Shown: positions 9,552 to 18,345, counted from the stretch's first letter. The stretch: 64,000 bases of DNA from Pararhizobium sp. YC-54 (GCF_025847205.1 NZ_JAOYTH010000007.1:62001-126000), one strand, 5' to 3'. Numbers and translations are program-made. The notes: generated by a model from the sequence alone, not told the origin.

Positions 9552-10418
9552 TCAACCGCGGCTAGGGTAGCGTGTGATCCAGTCCACCGTTTTGGCAATG
9601 CCTCCGAAAGGATAGAGATGAAGGCGCACATCACCGTAGGCGGGATCGGCGAATGCCCTTGTATAGTCCTCGATCAGGCGGTCCGGCCCGGTGCTTGTCA
9701 GCAACTGCGTCAGGGAAAGGCCGTATTTTCGCAAGACCGCCGTCGAGGCCGAGACACCGCAAAGCGTAGCGAACCGCAAAAGCGTCTTGACGCTCGCCGG
9801 ACCTGGAATCCCGATCCGGATCGGCACGTCGACCCCCTCACGACGAAGCCTTGCAATCCAGTTCAGAACGGGCTCGGAGGCGAAGGTGAATTGCGTGGTG
9901 ATCGACCAATCGAACCCCGCCCCCTCCAACAACGCGCGCTTTTGCGCGAGCGCGGCATCCAGTGTTTGGCTATCCTGAAGAGGGTGACCTTCCGGGTGCC
10001 CCGCGACGGAGACATGCCTGATGCCATACTGTTCCAGGATCCGGCTGCGCAAGATCGACGCGCTGTCAGGGTATGGCCCATTGGGCGGATCCGCGTCGCC
10101 GGCAAGCACCAGAACCCTTGTTACCCGCCCGTGCTCTGACCAGCCTGAAATGAGATCGACGAGCTCGGCCTCCGAAGCCAATTGCCGGGCGGCAATATGC
10201 GGCATGGGTTCGTATCCGGCATCGCGCACCGCTTTCGCGGCCGCGATGCGATGCGAATGCTGTTCGGTTGCCAGGAATGGCACGGAGACGATCGTCCTCG
10301 CCGGGATATAGGCTGCGAGAGCGACGAGTTGCGGCGCATCTTTGGCGGTAACCTCGAGCGAGAACCGATCGAGGACATCGACATTAATGCTCTGGCACGA
10401 CACTGCATTTGACGTCAT
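9552..10418 (-). CDS. Methylenetetrahydrofolate reductase (MetF-like)
   Basis: A 288-residue MTHFR-fold flavoprotein. The start is the ATG at 10418 (MTSNAVSCQS) with an upstream GGAG; an upstream frame extension is unsupported. Conserved stretches include VLVLAGDADPP and the ITTQFTF strand typical of MetF barrels. Next to the LigM-like demethylase it probably runs in the oxidative sense, 5-methyl-THF to 5,10-methylene-THF, as in sphingomonad lignin-monomer demethylation, rather than for methionine synthesis. It is shorter and more divergent than housekeeping MetF, which supports a dedicated role. Confidence 0.8.
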   Translation of the reverse strand: MTSNAVSCQSINVDVLDRFSLEVTAKDAPQLVALAAYIPARTIVSVPFLATEQHSHRIAAAKAVRDAGYEPMPHIAARQLASEAELVDLISGWSEHGRVTRVLVLAGDADPPNGPYPDSASILRSRILEQYGIRHVSVAGHPEGHPLQDSQTLDAALAQKRALLEGAGFDWSITTQFTFASEPVLNWIARLRREGVDVPIRIGIPGPASVKTLLRFATLCGVSASTAVLRKYGLSLTQLLTSTGPDRLIEDYTRAFADPAYGDVRLHLYPFGGIAKTVDWITRYPSRG

Positions 10419-10535
10419 CAAAAGGACTCCTGCCCCTTCGCCGGTTGGCAAACGAGGGTTTCGCGGTCACTGAGAATTAGAAGCTGGGAGATGACCCCGA
10501 CCGATCGGACCGGTCACCTCGTTTGCGCAAGTCGC

Positions 10536-11951
10536 TTAAGCGATCGCCGCCCGTTTCAGCTTCTGAACGGAGCTGGCATAGGGGACGGGCGCCACGGTCG
10601 CGCGCACCTTGAATTGCGTATGTCGTTCGACATGCGGCTTTCGCGACCCGCCGCCGGGCTCCCCCCAAACCAGCACGACTTCCATACCAGGTGTACTGCT
10701 TTGCGCTTCGAGCATCGCGAGAGACAGCATTGCTCCCTCGTTGTTGCTGTAGCCGCAATGGCATGAATGACCGACGATTTGCCCGTCCAGACTGCGGACC
10801 TCGTCAAATTGCGGCCAACCGTAATAGGCGACGGGGAAGTCAAGCGCTTTGTATCGCGGTCCGTCACCGAACTGCGAGGCGAAGATCGCAGCAACGTCAT
10901 CGGGATTCCAGACGAGGGTGACCTTGTTGCGGCGCTTGTCGGCCGGAAAAGCCTCCAGGGCTTCACGTCCGATGAAATCATGGTCGAACTTCAGGATGTG
11001 GCCGTAACCGAGGTCCCAAGGGGTGACATAGTAGTCCTCGATATTGTCGGAGAGGAAGCTGCCACCGAGTTGTGCATTCGCCTCCCAGCCGTTGCCGGAG
11101 AGCCATTCGCGGAAATCCCGCAGTTCCTCGCCGGTATAGATGCCCGGCAGGGGATAGGGCATCCAGCCGAATTCGAAGATCGTGCTGAAATAGGTCTTCG
11201 TGCCGCCTTGCTTGAGGCCATACTTCTCGCCCGCAGCAAGGAAGGCTGACCGGACCTTGCCCATATCCTCGTAGGGACCCGAGAGTTCGGCGCCGAGATG
11301 ACCCGCCATGCCGTGGCGAAGAACGAGAACCTCGCAGCCGGCGATTTTGACCTTGGCCGTGCGAAAGAACGCGATCTCGGGTGCGCCGCCTTCCACGACA
11401 TCCTGAAAGATGTGCCCTGCGTTCGGTCCTTCCAGTTGGAAGCGATAGAACCATCTTTTGCCCTTCGGATTATAAGGGGTCGGATCGTCGCGCTCAATGG
11501 TGACGTTGTAGTTGCCGCGCTCTGCGGTGTACTGAACCCAATTGAGGACGGGCATGCCGCTGATCAGTTCGAAGGTCTCCTCCCCGAGCCGGTAGACGAC
11601 ACAATCTCCAATCACATGACCGCGAGGCGTGCAGGCTACGAACTGCTTGGCCCGGTCGGTCGTGAAATTGGCAAGACTGTTGATGCCGACCCGCTCAAGC
11701 AGCTTGAGTGCATCCGGTCCCTTGAGCATCAATTCCGGCATGTGATGCGACTGGTCGAACAGGATCGCTGTCTCGCGCCACGCCCGCTGCTCATCGCGCC
11801 AGTTGGTGAATTCCGGCGGAATGAAAGCCGCCGTCAGGCCCGTGCGCGCCCGATAATGGGGCGCGAGAGTATCGTTGAAAAAGTAATCGACGAGGTTTGG
11901 TTTCCCATCGATCAGATTCTGCAGCGATGTGCCGCCGTTCGCCTTTACCAT
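10536..11951 (-). CDS. LigM-type THF-dependent aromatic O-demethylase
   Basis: A 471-residue aminomethyltransferase (GcvT)-fold protein, the same length as the vanillate/3-O-methylgallate O-demethylase LigM. The start at 11951 (MVKANGGTSLQNL) is supported by GGGGAGG upstream. Conserved-looking blocks include ILFDQSHHMPEL near residue 80, the GcvT-like LLERVGINSLANF, and a C-terminal barrel with FSTIFEFGWMPYPLPGIYTG. LigM-like enzymes move an aromatic O-methyl group to tetrahydrofolate. The MetF-like gene downstream and purU nearby supply the matching one-carbon steps. Substrate uncertain: vanillate-like acid or methoxyhydroquinone, the latter giving hydroxyquinol directly. Confidence 0.85.
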   Translation of the reverse strand: MVKANGGTSLQNLIDGKPNLVDYFFNDTLAPHYRARTGLTAAFIPPEFTNWRDEQRAWRETAILFDQSHHMPELMLKGPDALKLLERVGINSLANFTTDRAKQFVACTPRGHVIGDCVVYRLGEETFELISGMPVLNWVQYTAERGNYNVTIERDDPTPYNPKGKRWFYRFQLEGPNAGHIFQDVVEGGAPEIAFFRTAKVKIAGCEVLVLRHGMAGHLGAELSGPYEDMGKVRSAFLAAGEKYGLKQGGTKTYFSTIFEFGWMPYPLPGIYTGEELRDFREWLSGNGWEANAQLGGSFLSDNIEDYYVTPWDLGYGHILKFDHDFIGREALEAFPADKRRNKVTLVWNPDDVAAIFASQFGDGPRYKALDFPVAYYGWPQFDEVRSLDGQIVGHSCHCGYSNNEGAMLSLAMLEAQSSTPGMEVVLVWGEPGGGSRKPHVERHTQFKVRATVAPVPYASSVQKLKRAAIA

Positions 11952-12137
11952 GATGCGAGTATCCTCCCCGCCAGTTTGAAATTTCCGCTGCGACAGCTTT
12001 GTCGCGAAATCGATCCAATTCCTCCACACCATCAACAGAACACAGCATGACGCGCATGATCGTTTAATGTAGCTTTCCGCCGAAACGCCACTGAAGCGTT
12101 CCTCCTCAACTGGCAGTGCCATCTTGCCAATTCATTT

Positions 12138-12156
12138 TAGTTCGGATACCTGACCA
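12138..12156. promoter_or_regulatory. 19-bp imperfect palindrome, copy 2 (before the demethylase operon)
   Basis: TAGTTCGGATACCTGACCA matches copy 1 at 14 of 19 positions, including all ten bases of TACCTGACCA. It overlaps the likely -10 element of the leftward promoter serving the demethylase and lies between that gene and marR. The position suits repression by MarR. Confidence 0.6.
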
Positions 12157-12182
12157 TATAGTCGCGGTTTGACGCCTGTCAA
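12155..12182 (-). promoter_or_regulatory. Sigma-70-like promoter for the O-demethylase operon
   Basis: On the minus strand TTGACA (12182-12177) is followed after 16 bases by TATATG (12160-12155). The -10 element overlaps operator copy 2. The rest of the 11952-12279 spacer carries nothing else I can identify. Confidence 0.45.
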
Positions 12183-12279
12183 CCGAATTGATGCGAGGTC
12201 CTTAAAAATGTGGCGGCAAGCTCTTACCGACGGGACGGATCGCATCTATCGTCTAGGCGTACGGGGTTAGGAACAGGGC

Positions 12280-12738
12280 ATGATTTTACGAAACGCATGG
12301 CGGCGCAACAATATCGGCCGCCGCATGAACGAGGCGGTCAGGCTATTTGAGAGCCGCATCATCGAGCATTTGAAGGAAAACGGCCATGACGAGCTCACGG
12401 CTGCCCATATCAATCTCACCCGGAATCTCGACGAAGACGGCACGCGCCTTACGGAACTGGCGAGAAGGGCCTCATTGACCAAGCAGTCGATGAGCGAATT
12501 GGTCGATCAGGTTGAACAGACCGGGCTCATCGAAAAGCGCCGCGACCCGACCGATGGCAGGGCCAAGCTCGTCTGCTTTACTGAAACGGGCATGGAGTGG
12601 CTGGAAGCTTTCCACCAAAGCCTCGAAGTCGCTGAAAAGGAAATGCGACAACAGTTGGGTCCGGCGCTGGTCGATCTGCTGATCGAGGCCCTCGGAAAAT
12701 ACGTGGACGGCCAGGATCAACGCAGCACGACTGAATAG
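12280..12738 (+). CDS. MarR-family transcriptional regulator
   Basis: A 152-residue winged-helix protein. The recognition region LTELARRASLTKQSMSELVDQVEQTGLIEKRRDPTDGRAK is the classic MarR helix-turn-helix plus wing. AGGAA lies about 10 bases upstream of the ATG. It is divergent from the demethylase gene and directly upstream of the flavin monooxygenase. MarR proteins near aromatic catabolic genes usually repress until a pathway acid binds; the three related palindromes are the obvious candidate operators. Confidence 0.9.
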   Translation: MILRNAWRRNNIGRRMNEAVRLFESRIIEHLKENGHDELTAAHINLTRNLDEDGTRLTELARRASLTKQSMSELVDQVEQTGLIEKRRDPTDGRAKLVCFTETGMEWLEAFHQSLEVAEKEMRQQLGPALVDLLIEALGKYVDGQDQRSTTE

Positions 12739-12743
12739 CCAGT

Positions 12744-12772
12744 TGACATTGGTCCGGTTTCCTTACTAATTT
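12744..12772 (+). promoter_or_regulatory. Sigma-70-like promoter for the flavin monooxygenase
   Basis: TTGACA (12744-12749) and TAATTT (12767-12772) are separated by 17 bases. Palindrome copy 3 occupies the spacer, a typical layout for repressor occlusion. The gene starts 28 bases downstream. Confidence 0.5.
12750..12768. promoter_or_regulatory. 19-bp imperfect palindrome, copy 3 (before the monooxygenase)
   Basis: TGGTCCGGTTTCCTTACTA matches copy 1 at 14 of 19 positions, with the left arm TGGTCC identical. It lies inside the spacer of the predicted promoter. Together with copies 1 and 2 it marks every transcription unit of the aromatic cluster. Confidence 0.6.
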
Positions 12773-12800
12773 CCTAGGGCGGAGATTTGGGAGAGATGCC

Positions 12801-14483
12801 GTGAACGATGAAACTTTCGACGTCGCGATTGCCGGCGGCGGTCCTTTCGGGTTGATGATCGCCAACGAGCTCGGTCGCCGCGGCGTGTCGGTGATCCTGT
12901 TCGATGAAAAATCGTCGACCGCCTTCAACCCGCAGGCCAATGCAACGCAGGCGCGAACCATGGAGCATTTCCGCCGCCTTGGCTTTGCCGAGGAGGTTCG
13001 CGCGCTTGGCTTGCCAGAGGACTTTCCAACCGACATTGCCTATTTTACCCGCTACGCGCATTGCGAGCTCGCGCGTTTTCGCCTTCCGTCTGCCAGGCAA
13101 GCCCGTGAGAAGGTCGCGACCATGTCGGGATCCTGGAGTGCTGCCGAACTGCCGCACCGGGTTTCGCAAAAATTTGTCGAGCAGGTCCTGCGCCGCCAGG
13201 CGGAAGCCTTGGAGAATGTCGAGGTTCATTACGGCTGGTCGGTCTCGTGTTTTGAAGACACGGGAGAAAAGGTTCTTGTCCAGGCAAAAGACGTCGAGAG
13301 CGGCACAGAGCGCACGGTTCGCAGCAAGTACTTCATTGGCGCGGACGGCGCAAAAAGCGCAGTGCGCAAATCTCTTGGCATTCGCTACGAAGGGGACGGC
13401 GGCGCGATTCGGGATTTCTTCGGTGGTCGCATGTTTGCCCTGTACCTAAGGTGCCCGCAATTCTACGAAGTCGTGCCCTTTGCACCGGCATGGATGAACG
13501 TGACGTTCAACCCCGACAGACGCGCTTTCATGGCCGCGGTCGATGGAAAGGGCGAATTTGCCTTTCACACGCAGTTGCGTCAGGGAGAGACGGATGCCGA
13601 TATCTCCGACAGCCAAGCAATCGCGATGTTCCAGGCCGCCGTCGGCTTTCCCGTCGAAGCAGAGATCTTGTCGCGCGGGACGTGGATGGCCGGCTACGCG
13701 CTTGTGGCCGAGAAGTTCGGCTCGGGGCGGGTCTTTCTTGGTGGAGACGCCGTCCACCTGTTCACACCTGCTGGGGGCCTTGGCTACAACACGGCCGTCG
13801 ACGACGCGGTCAATCTCGGCTGGAAGATTGCCGCAGTCGTCAAGGGAATTGCTCCGCAGTCCCTGCTTGAGACCTACGAGATGGAGCGGCGCCCGATGGC
13901 GCTGCGCAATACAGGCTTTGCCAAGCGGTTCGCAGAATCGATCGGAAACTACGCACCGCAAGCTGATCTCGAGGCAGACACCGAACGCGGAGAAGCGGCA
14001 CGGCGGGCGGCAGGCGCCTATCTGGAGGCGCATGGCCGGGCAGAGTTCAACATTCCCGGCATCACTTTCGGTTCACGCTACGATCATTCACCGGCCATCC
14101 TCACCGACGCGCTGCAGCCGCAAGAAGACGCGCCTGACGTCTACCTTCCGACAGCGGCCCCGGGCGGCAGGGCACCCCATGCCTGGTTGGAAAGCGGCGT
14201 CTCCTTGTATGACCTGTTCGGCTTCGAATGGAGTTTGCTTAGATTTTCCCGATCCTCATCGCCCGGTGACGCTCTGATCGCTGCTGCCAGAGCCGCGGGC
14301 ATGGATCTCACCGTCGTCGATCTTGATCGAGCGGATATATCTTCATTCTACGAAGAGCCTCTCGTCCTCGTGAGGCCCGATCAGATCGTTGCCTGGCGCG
14401 GGCGTGACGACCATCATGCAGAGGCAATCATTGCGACGGTGCTCGGATACAAGGTGGAAGAAAGCCGCCGCTGGGCGGGATGA
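12801..14483 (+). CDS. FAD-dependent aromatic hydroxylase (PobA/MhpA type)
   Basis: A 560-residue class A flavoprotein monooxygenase starting at a GTG with GGGAGAG a few bases upstream. The three family fingerprints are present: GGGPFG near residue 12 (ADP of FAD), the DG motif in GADGAKSAVRK (about 180-190) and the GD motif in GRVFLGGDAVHLFTPAGGLG (about 309-328). A C-terminal thioredoxin-like tail (about 430-560) resembles phenol or 3-(3-hydroxyphenyl)propionate hydroxylases. It uses NAD(P)H and O2 to hydroxylate a phenolic ring. Context suggests formation of hydroxyquinol or its methoxy precursor; decarboxylating hydroxylation of a vanillate-like acid is one possibility. Confidence 0.88.
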   Translation: MNDETFDVAIAGGGPFGLMIANELGRRGVSVILFDEKSSTAFNPQANATQARTMEHFRRLGFAEEVRALGLPEDFPTDIAYFTRYAHCELARFRLPSARQAREKVATMSGSWSAAELPHRVSQKFVEQVLRRQAEALENVEVHYGWSVSCFEDTGEKVLVQAKDVESGTERTVRSKYFIGADGAKSAVRKSLGIRYEGDGGAIRDFFGGRMFALYLRCPQFYEVVPFAPAWMNVTFNPDRRAFMAAVDGKGEFAFHTQLRQGETDADISDSQAIAMFQAAVGFPVEAEILSRGTWMAGYALVAEKFGSGRVFLGGDAVHLFTPAGGLGYNTAVDDAVNLGWKIAAVVKGIAPQSLLETYEMERRPMALRNTGFAKRFAESIGNYAPQADLEADTERGEAARRAAGAYLEAHGRAEFNIPGITFGSRYDHSPAILTDALQPQEDAPDVYLPTAAPGGRAPHAWLESGVSLYDLFGFEWSLLRFSRSSSPGDALIAAARAAGMDLTVVDLDRADISSFYEEPLVLVRPDQIVAWRGRDDHHAEAIIATVLGYKVEESRRWAG

Positions 14484-14754
14484 AGAGCTCGCGCTGAGGT
14501 CGCCGCCGCTTTCTCGAGTGGCTTTGATCGCATGCAGCCACGGATGCGGTCAGCTCAATGTCTTGAAGCCGGGATCGCCGGCCGGTCCCTCTTTCAGACG
14601 ACTGATCAGACCATGGATGTCGACCAGCACCCAGAGATCTCCTGTGCGTTCGACTGCCCCTGTGAGGCGCGACCGCTCCTGCAGCCTCGGAGCGATTGGC
14701 GCATATCGGATGCGCGGAGGTTGTTGTTGCCGCACGGTCGGCCGCGACGTGCCT

Positions 14755-15026
14755 TCCCGGGCCGCCGCGATGCTGAAGTCGGTTCTTGAGATCGTGCCGG
14801 CTCAAAGGCTTGCTTGCCATTTCCACGACATGTCCGGCATGGCACTTGCCAATGTCGATATGGCACTCGAAGATGGAATTCGCATCTTCGACAGCGCGGC
14901 GGGCGGGGTTGGCGGACGCCCCTATGCACCGGGCGCCGCCGGCAATCTGCCACCGGGCAACTCGTAAGACATCTTTCCGCCCTCGGCTATCAGCACGGAG
15001 TTGATCTTGCTGCTCGCGCGCGCTGA
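14755..15026 (+). pseudogene. Degenerate HMG-CoA lyase (C-terminal remnant, frameshifted)
   Basis: Frame 1 from about 14761 reads LACHFHDMSGMALANVDMAL and then GIRIFDSAAGGVGGRPYAPG, which is the C-terminal active-site region of HMG-CoA lyase-family proteins, before stopping at 14965. The match continues in another frame as TGQLVRHLSALGYQHGVDLA to 15026, so there is a frameshift. Nothing upstream in 14484-14754 restores the N-terminal half. The usual Cys of GGCPYAPGA is Arg. Non-functional. The whole 14484-15200 stretch holds no intact gene. Confidence 0.75.
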
Positions 15027-15200
15027 GGCCTTGCAAAAGGGCTTAGCCCCTCCCCAGACGATGTTTGAACGTGTAGCAAATTCTGCTTGCCCGTGGTCCT
15101 GCCACAAGGCCGTCCCGTCAAGCTGCACGCCGTGATAACCACCTCGCGAACAAAAGAGAGAGATTATCGATGTGCGGATAGGGCGTTCACGTCACATCCT

Positions 15201-16103
15201 TCACCGGCCGTCTCGGACGTACAAATGATTCACGGCTGCGGCGACGCGCTGGCGCGCCTCGTCGCTGAGCGGTAGAACCGGACGTGGGGGATCGACTTTG
15301 CACAGGTCGAGTAGTTCGGCGATGACATACATTACCCGGAAGCTGCCGAACTCCTTGAACAGCGCCCAAAGCGGCTCAAAGGCTGCGTCGATCTGCTTTG
15401 CCCTATCCGCGTCCCCGGCCTGAGCCGCGCGCGTCAACGCAAGCGTCTCCGCCGGGAACAGTCCCGCCACGACCGAGTACCATGCATCTCCCCCTGCCAG
15501 GAGCGAAGACGAGCCACCCCAATCGCCGCTGTAGCCGATGTGAAAATCGGAGGGCGTCGTCGCCCGGATTGCGCTCAATTCTGTCGCATAGTCTTCGTCG
15601 GACGGAAGCGGCATTTTGATGCCAGCGATGTTTGGAATGTTCGACAGCCGGGAGATGAGGTCGCGCGAAAATGTAAACCGGGTCGTCCCCGGATTGTTGT
15701 AGATCGAAAGCGGTAGTTGCCCTGCGCCAGCGACCGCTGCGAAGTGTTCGTAGACCTCCGGGTCGCGCAACGGGACGTAGGAGACCGGTGCCAAAAGCAG
15801 GCCGTCCGCTCCTGACGCCTTTACGTCCCGTGCAAGCGCCTGCGCCTCGCTGGTTCGTAGCGCCCCGACACCGACAATGATCGGGATTTCGCCGCCGACG
15901 GCTTCGACCGCCGTCTCGACGGCTCGTCGCCGCTCCTCACGCGACAAAAATGCATAGGCACCCGTACTGCCAAGCAGTCCGACGGAGTCGGCCTTGGCGT
16001 CCTTGATGCGCAACAGAATGCGGGCGAGAGCCGCGGTGTCCACCCGGCCCGACGGGTCGGCCGGTGTGATGGGGAATGCGGACAGACCTTCAAACAGCGA
16101 CAT
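15201..16103 (-). CDS. DapA-family lyase/aldolase (dihydrodipicolinate synthase-like)
   Basis: A 300-residue TIM-barrel class I aldolase-type protein. Visible family elements are GLLGSTGAYAFLS (the substrate-carboxylate loop), YNNPGTTRFTF with the catalytic-type Tyr, and the Schiff-base lysine in GIKMPLPSDEDY. The substrate loop differs from true DapA (compare the gene at 49489), so a keto-acid or keto-sugar-acid lyase is more likely than lysine synthesis. AAAGGG precedes the ATG. It lies 12 bases downstream of the LysE-type exporter gene and is probably cotranscribed. Confidence 0.8.
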   Translation of the reverse strand: MSLFEGLSAFPITPADPSGRVDTAALARILLRIKDAKADSVGLLGSTGAYAFLSREERRRAVETAVEAVGGEIPIIVGVGALRTSEAQALARDVKASGADGLLLAPVSYVPLRDPEVYEHFAAVAGAGQLPLSIYNNPGTTRFTFSRDLISRLSNIPNIAGIKMPLPSDEDYATELSAIRATTPSDFHIGYSGDWGGSSSLLAGGDAWYSVVAGLFPAETLALTRAAQAGDADRAKQIDAAFEPLWALFKEFGSFRVMYVIAELLDLCKVDPPRPVLPLSDEARQRVAAAVNHLYVRDGR

Positions 16104-16115
16104 GACGACGCCCTT

Positions 16116-16748
16116 TCAAATTCGCGACAGAAGAAGTTTCACGCCGGCAAGGCCGAACGAGAGTGCTAGCGTCCCTTCGATCCACCGTCGCACGCGGCGG
16201 TAGAGCCGAACCATGGGGCCGGTCGAAAAGAGGACGGCGTATCCGCAGAAGATCGAGACGCTGAGCACAGCGCAACCGGCCAGAATGACGACGACCGTCG
16301 CGGTGGACGCCCCACGCCCAAGGCCAAGGGTCATTAGCGCGATCCAGGCGAGGATGGATTTCGGGTTCATGAGATGCATCAGCAGGCCCCGTCGGTAGAG
16401 CGCCGGCATCGATGGTGGCACGCGATCGTCCTCGACCGCCGTCGGCTTGTCCGGTGAGGCGGCCGATTTCGCAGCCTTGAGCGCCAGGAAGATAAGGTAG
16501 AGCCCGCCGAAGATCTGCAGGGCAACAAGCGCGCCGGGAAAGGTCTTCAAAACAGCCGACACGCCGGTCGCAGCCATGAGGCCCCAGAAGATGGAACCGC
16601 TGACGACGCCCGACGCCAAGGCGAGCGCTGCTTTACGGCCATCGTGCATCGCCACGCCCATGATGCGCATGTTGCTCGGCCCCGGGCTTCCCGCAGCGAT
16701 GACATAGGCCGTGAAGACGATGAGAAGCTGATGGATATCGGCCGGCAT
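16116..16748 (-). CDS. LysE/RhtB-family amino acid exporter
   Basis: A 210-residue membrane protein starting at the ATG at 16748 (MPADIHQLLIVF). The N-terminal block AYVIAAGSPGPSNMRIMGVA is the LysE-family signature, followed by about six hydrophobic segments with NPKSILAWIALM in the middle. The family exports amino acids and derivatives by proton antiport. It sits between the MocR regulator and the DapA-like gene, both on the same strand. The cargo is unknown. Confidence 0.85.
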   Translation of the reverse strand: MPADIHQLLIVFTAYVIAAGSPGPSNMRIMGVAMHDGRKAALALASGVVSGSIFWGLMAATGVSAVLKTFPGALVALQIFGGLYLIFLALKAAKSAASPDKPTAVEDDRVPPSMPALYRRGLLMHLMNPKSILAWIALMTLGLGRGASTATVVVILAGCAVLSVSIFCGYAVLFSTGPMVRLYRRVRRWIEGTLALSFGLAGVKLLLSRI

Positions 16749-16867
16749 GAATGGATCCACTTCGCGTTGGAGAGCGATTGCTCGAGCGCCTGAATACGCC
16801 GTTCTTCTAGCCAAGCCGAAGCGCCAGTTTCGAAGGATTTTTCTGGGCCAGTCAGACCTTGCTGCAA

Positions 16868-18328
16868 CTAAAGGGTAAGGACGCTATAAAGCAGCTTCAC
16901 CCCATCGGCGATCTTGCGCGCCTCGATCGACGCATAACCGAACACGAAGCCGGCGCGTCGCTCGGTGTCGCAGGAAAAGAGGCGGGATATCGGGTAGATA
17001 CCAATGCCGGCCTCTCGGGCAGTCGCTGCAAGCCCTGACTCTTCGCGCCGACCGATACTGTTGAACCAGACGACGACGTGAAGGCCAGCCGACGTGCCGA
17101 CGATCTCGACCTTGTCACTGAAGGTCTGCTGCATCGCGTCGAGGAACGCAGTCCGTCTCACCGAATTCAACCGCCGCATCTTGCGCACGTGCCGCTCATA
17201 GGCACCAGTTTCGATTAGGGACGCCAGCGCCTCCTGCTCAAAGGTTGCGCCATGGCGGTCGGTGATCTGCTTGCAGCGCACGAATGGCTCGACAAGCGCT
17301 TCAGGCAAAACGAGGTAGCCAAGCCGCAAGGTTGGCGACAGCGTCTTGGAGACGGTCCCGATGTAGATGACGCGATCGCGCCCCGAAAGATAAAGCGGCG
17401 GTATCGGGCGCACGTCGTAGCGATACTCGCCGTCGTAGTCGTCCTCGATAACGTGGGCGTCGGCAGCTTCCGCCCATTCGACCAATTGCCTGCGTCGACC
17501 GACCGAAAGCACGCCGCCCAAGGGAAACTGGTGGCTCGGCGTCACGAAGGCCAGAGCGTGACTGAGAGGATCGGGAAGCCGATCGGTCTTCAGGCCATCG
17601 TCGTCGCAGGCAACAGGCGTCGCTTGCGCTCCGAGCGTTACAAAGACGTTCCTAGCCATGGCATAACAAGGCTCCTCGATCAGAACACGGTCGCCGGGGT
17701 TGAGCAAAGCGCGCGCGCAAAGGTCGAGCGCCTGTTGCGAACCGTTGGTGACGACGATCTGCTCAGCCTGGCAGCGGATGCCGCGTGCCCGCCAAAGATA
17801 TCCTTGCAGTGCCTGACGCAGCACTGGACTTCCTGCCGGGTGGCCGTAGCCAAGCCGCGCGCGCCGGGCGATAACCGCTGCCGTGAGCGCTTTTCGCCAG
17901 AGAAGCTTCGGAAAATCGTCGGGCGCGACATCGCCGTATCGGAAATCGTATTTGAGGTCCGCGGTCCCCGGCAAATGGGGAAGCAGGTCCATGGCGCGCA
18001 TCGCGTAGGCGGAGAGCGTCTTCACCGATCCGCCCGGCCTTTGTGTGGGCGGGGCAATCGGGTTTGGCGCGTTTCGCGCAACGGTTGCCTTCGCGCCCTG
18101 GCGCACGGAGACATACCCTTCCGATATCAGCTGTTCGAAGGCTGCCGTGACCGTGGTTCTCGAAACGCCGAATTCTTCCGCCAGGGTTCGTGTCGATGGG
18201 AGGCGATCGCCTGGCAGATAGACACCCCCTGCAATCTGCTCGCGCAGCCCGAGATAAATACTTCTTGCTGTCCCGGCTTTCGGCACGTCCCCCCCAACTG
18301 GACCAGAGCGGTTCTCAGAAACTGGCAC
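16868..18328 (-). CDS. MocR-type (GntR-aminotransferase) PLP-dependent regulator
   Basis: A 486-residue fusion of a GntR winged helix (about 20-85; PSTRTLAEEFGVSRTTVTAAF) and a class I aminotransferase fold (about 115-480), with the PLP lysine in GTVSKTLSPTLRLGY. The start is a GTG at 18328 (VPVSENRSG); the ribosome site is weak. MocR proteins respond to PLP, amino acids or amines and often control divergent genes. Here the divergent neighbour is the PaiB-like gene and the codirectional neighbours are the LysE exporter and DapA-like gene. Confidence 0.92.
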   Translation of the reverse strand: MPVSENRSGPVGGDVPKAGTARSIYLGLREQIAGGVYLPGDRLPSTRTLAEEFGVSRTTVTAAFEQLISEGYVSVRQGAKATVARNAPNPIAPPTQRPGGSVKTLSAYAMRAMDLLPHLPGTADLKYDFRYGDVAPDDFPKLLWRKALTAAVIARRARLGYGHPAGSPVLRQALQGYLWRARGIRCQAEQIVVTNGSQQALDLCARALLNPGDRVLIEEPCYAMARNVFVTLGAQATPVACDDDGLKTDRLPDPLSHALAFVTPSHQFPLGGVLSVGRRRQLVEWAEAADAHVIEDDYDGEYRYDVRPIPPLYLSGRDRVIYIGTVSKTLSPTLRLGYLVLPEALVEPFVRCKQITDRHGATFEQEALASLIETGAYERHVRKMRRLNSVRRTAFLDAMQQTFSDKVEIVGTSAGLHVVVWFNSIGRREESGLAATAREAGIGIYPISRLFSCDTERRAGFVFGYASIEARKIADGVKLLYSVLTL

Positions 18329-18345
18329 TCCAAGTCAGGCCAGTT
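18296..18345. promoter_or_regulatory. Repeated AACTGG half-sites at the MocR/PaiB divergent start
   Basis: AACTGG occurs at 18296-18301 and 18320-18325, with an inverted CCAGTT at 18340-18345. Direct plus inverted half-sites of this sort are characteristic of MocR binding regions between a mocR gene and its divergent target. Inferred, not proven. Confidence 0.35.

Noticed and set aside
14550..14735. Minus-strand 61-residue frame with a hydrophobic GDLWVLVDIHGL segment
   Set aside because: It faintly resembles the end of a CheW-like or other regulatory domain, but there is no start context, no ribosome site and no rest of the protein; too weak to call.
15201..16103. Calling the DapA-like gene a lysine-pathway dapA
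   Set aside because: Its substrate loop (GSTGAYAFLS) and YNNPGT differ from the true DapA at 49489 (GTTGES, YNIPGRS); a general lyase/aldolase call is safer.
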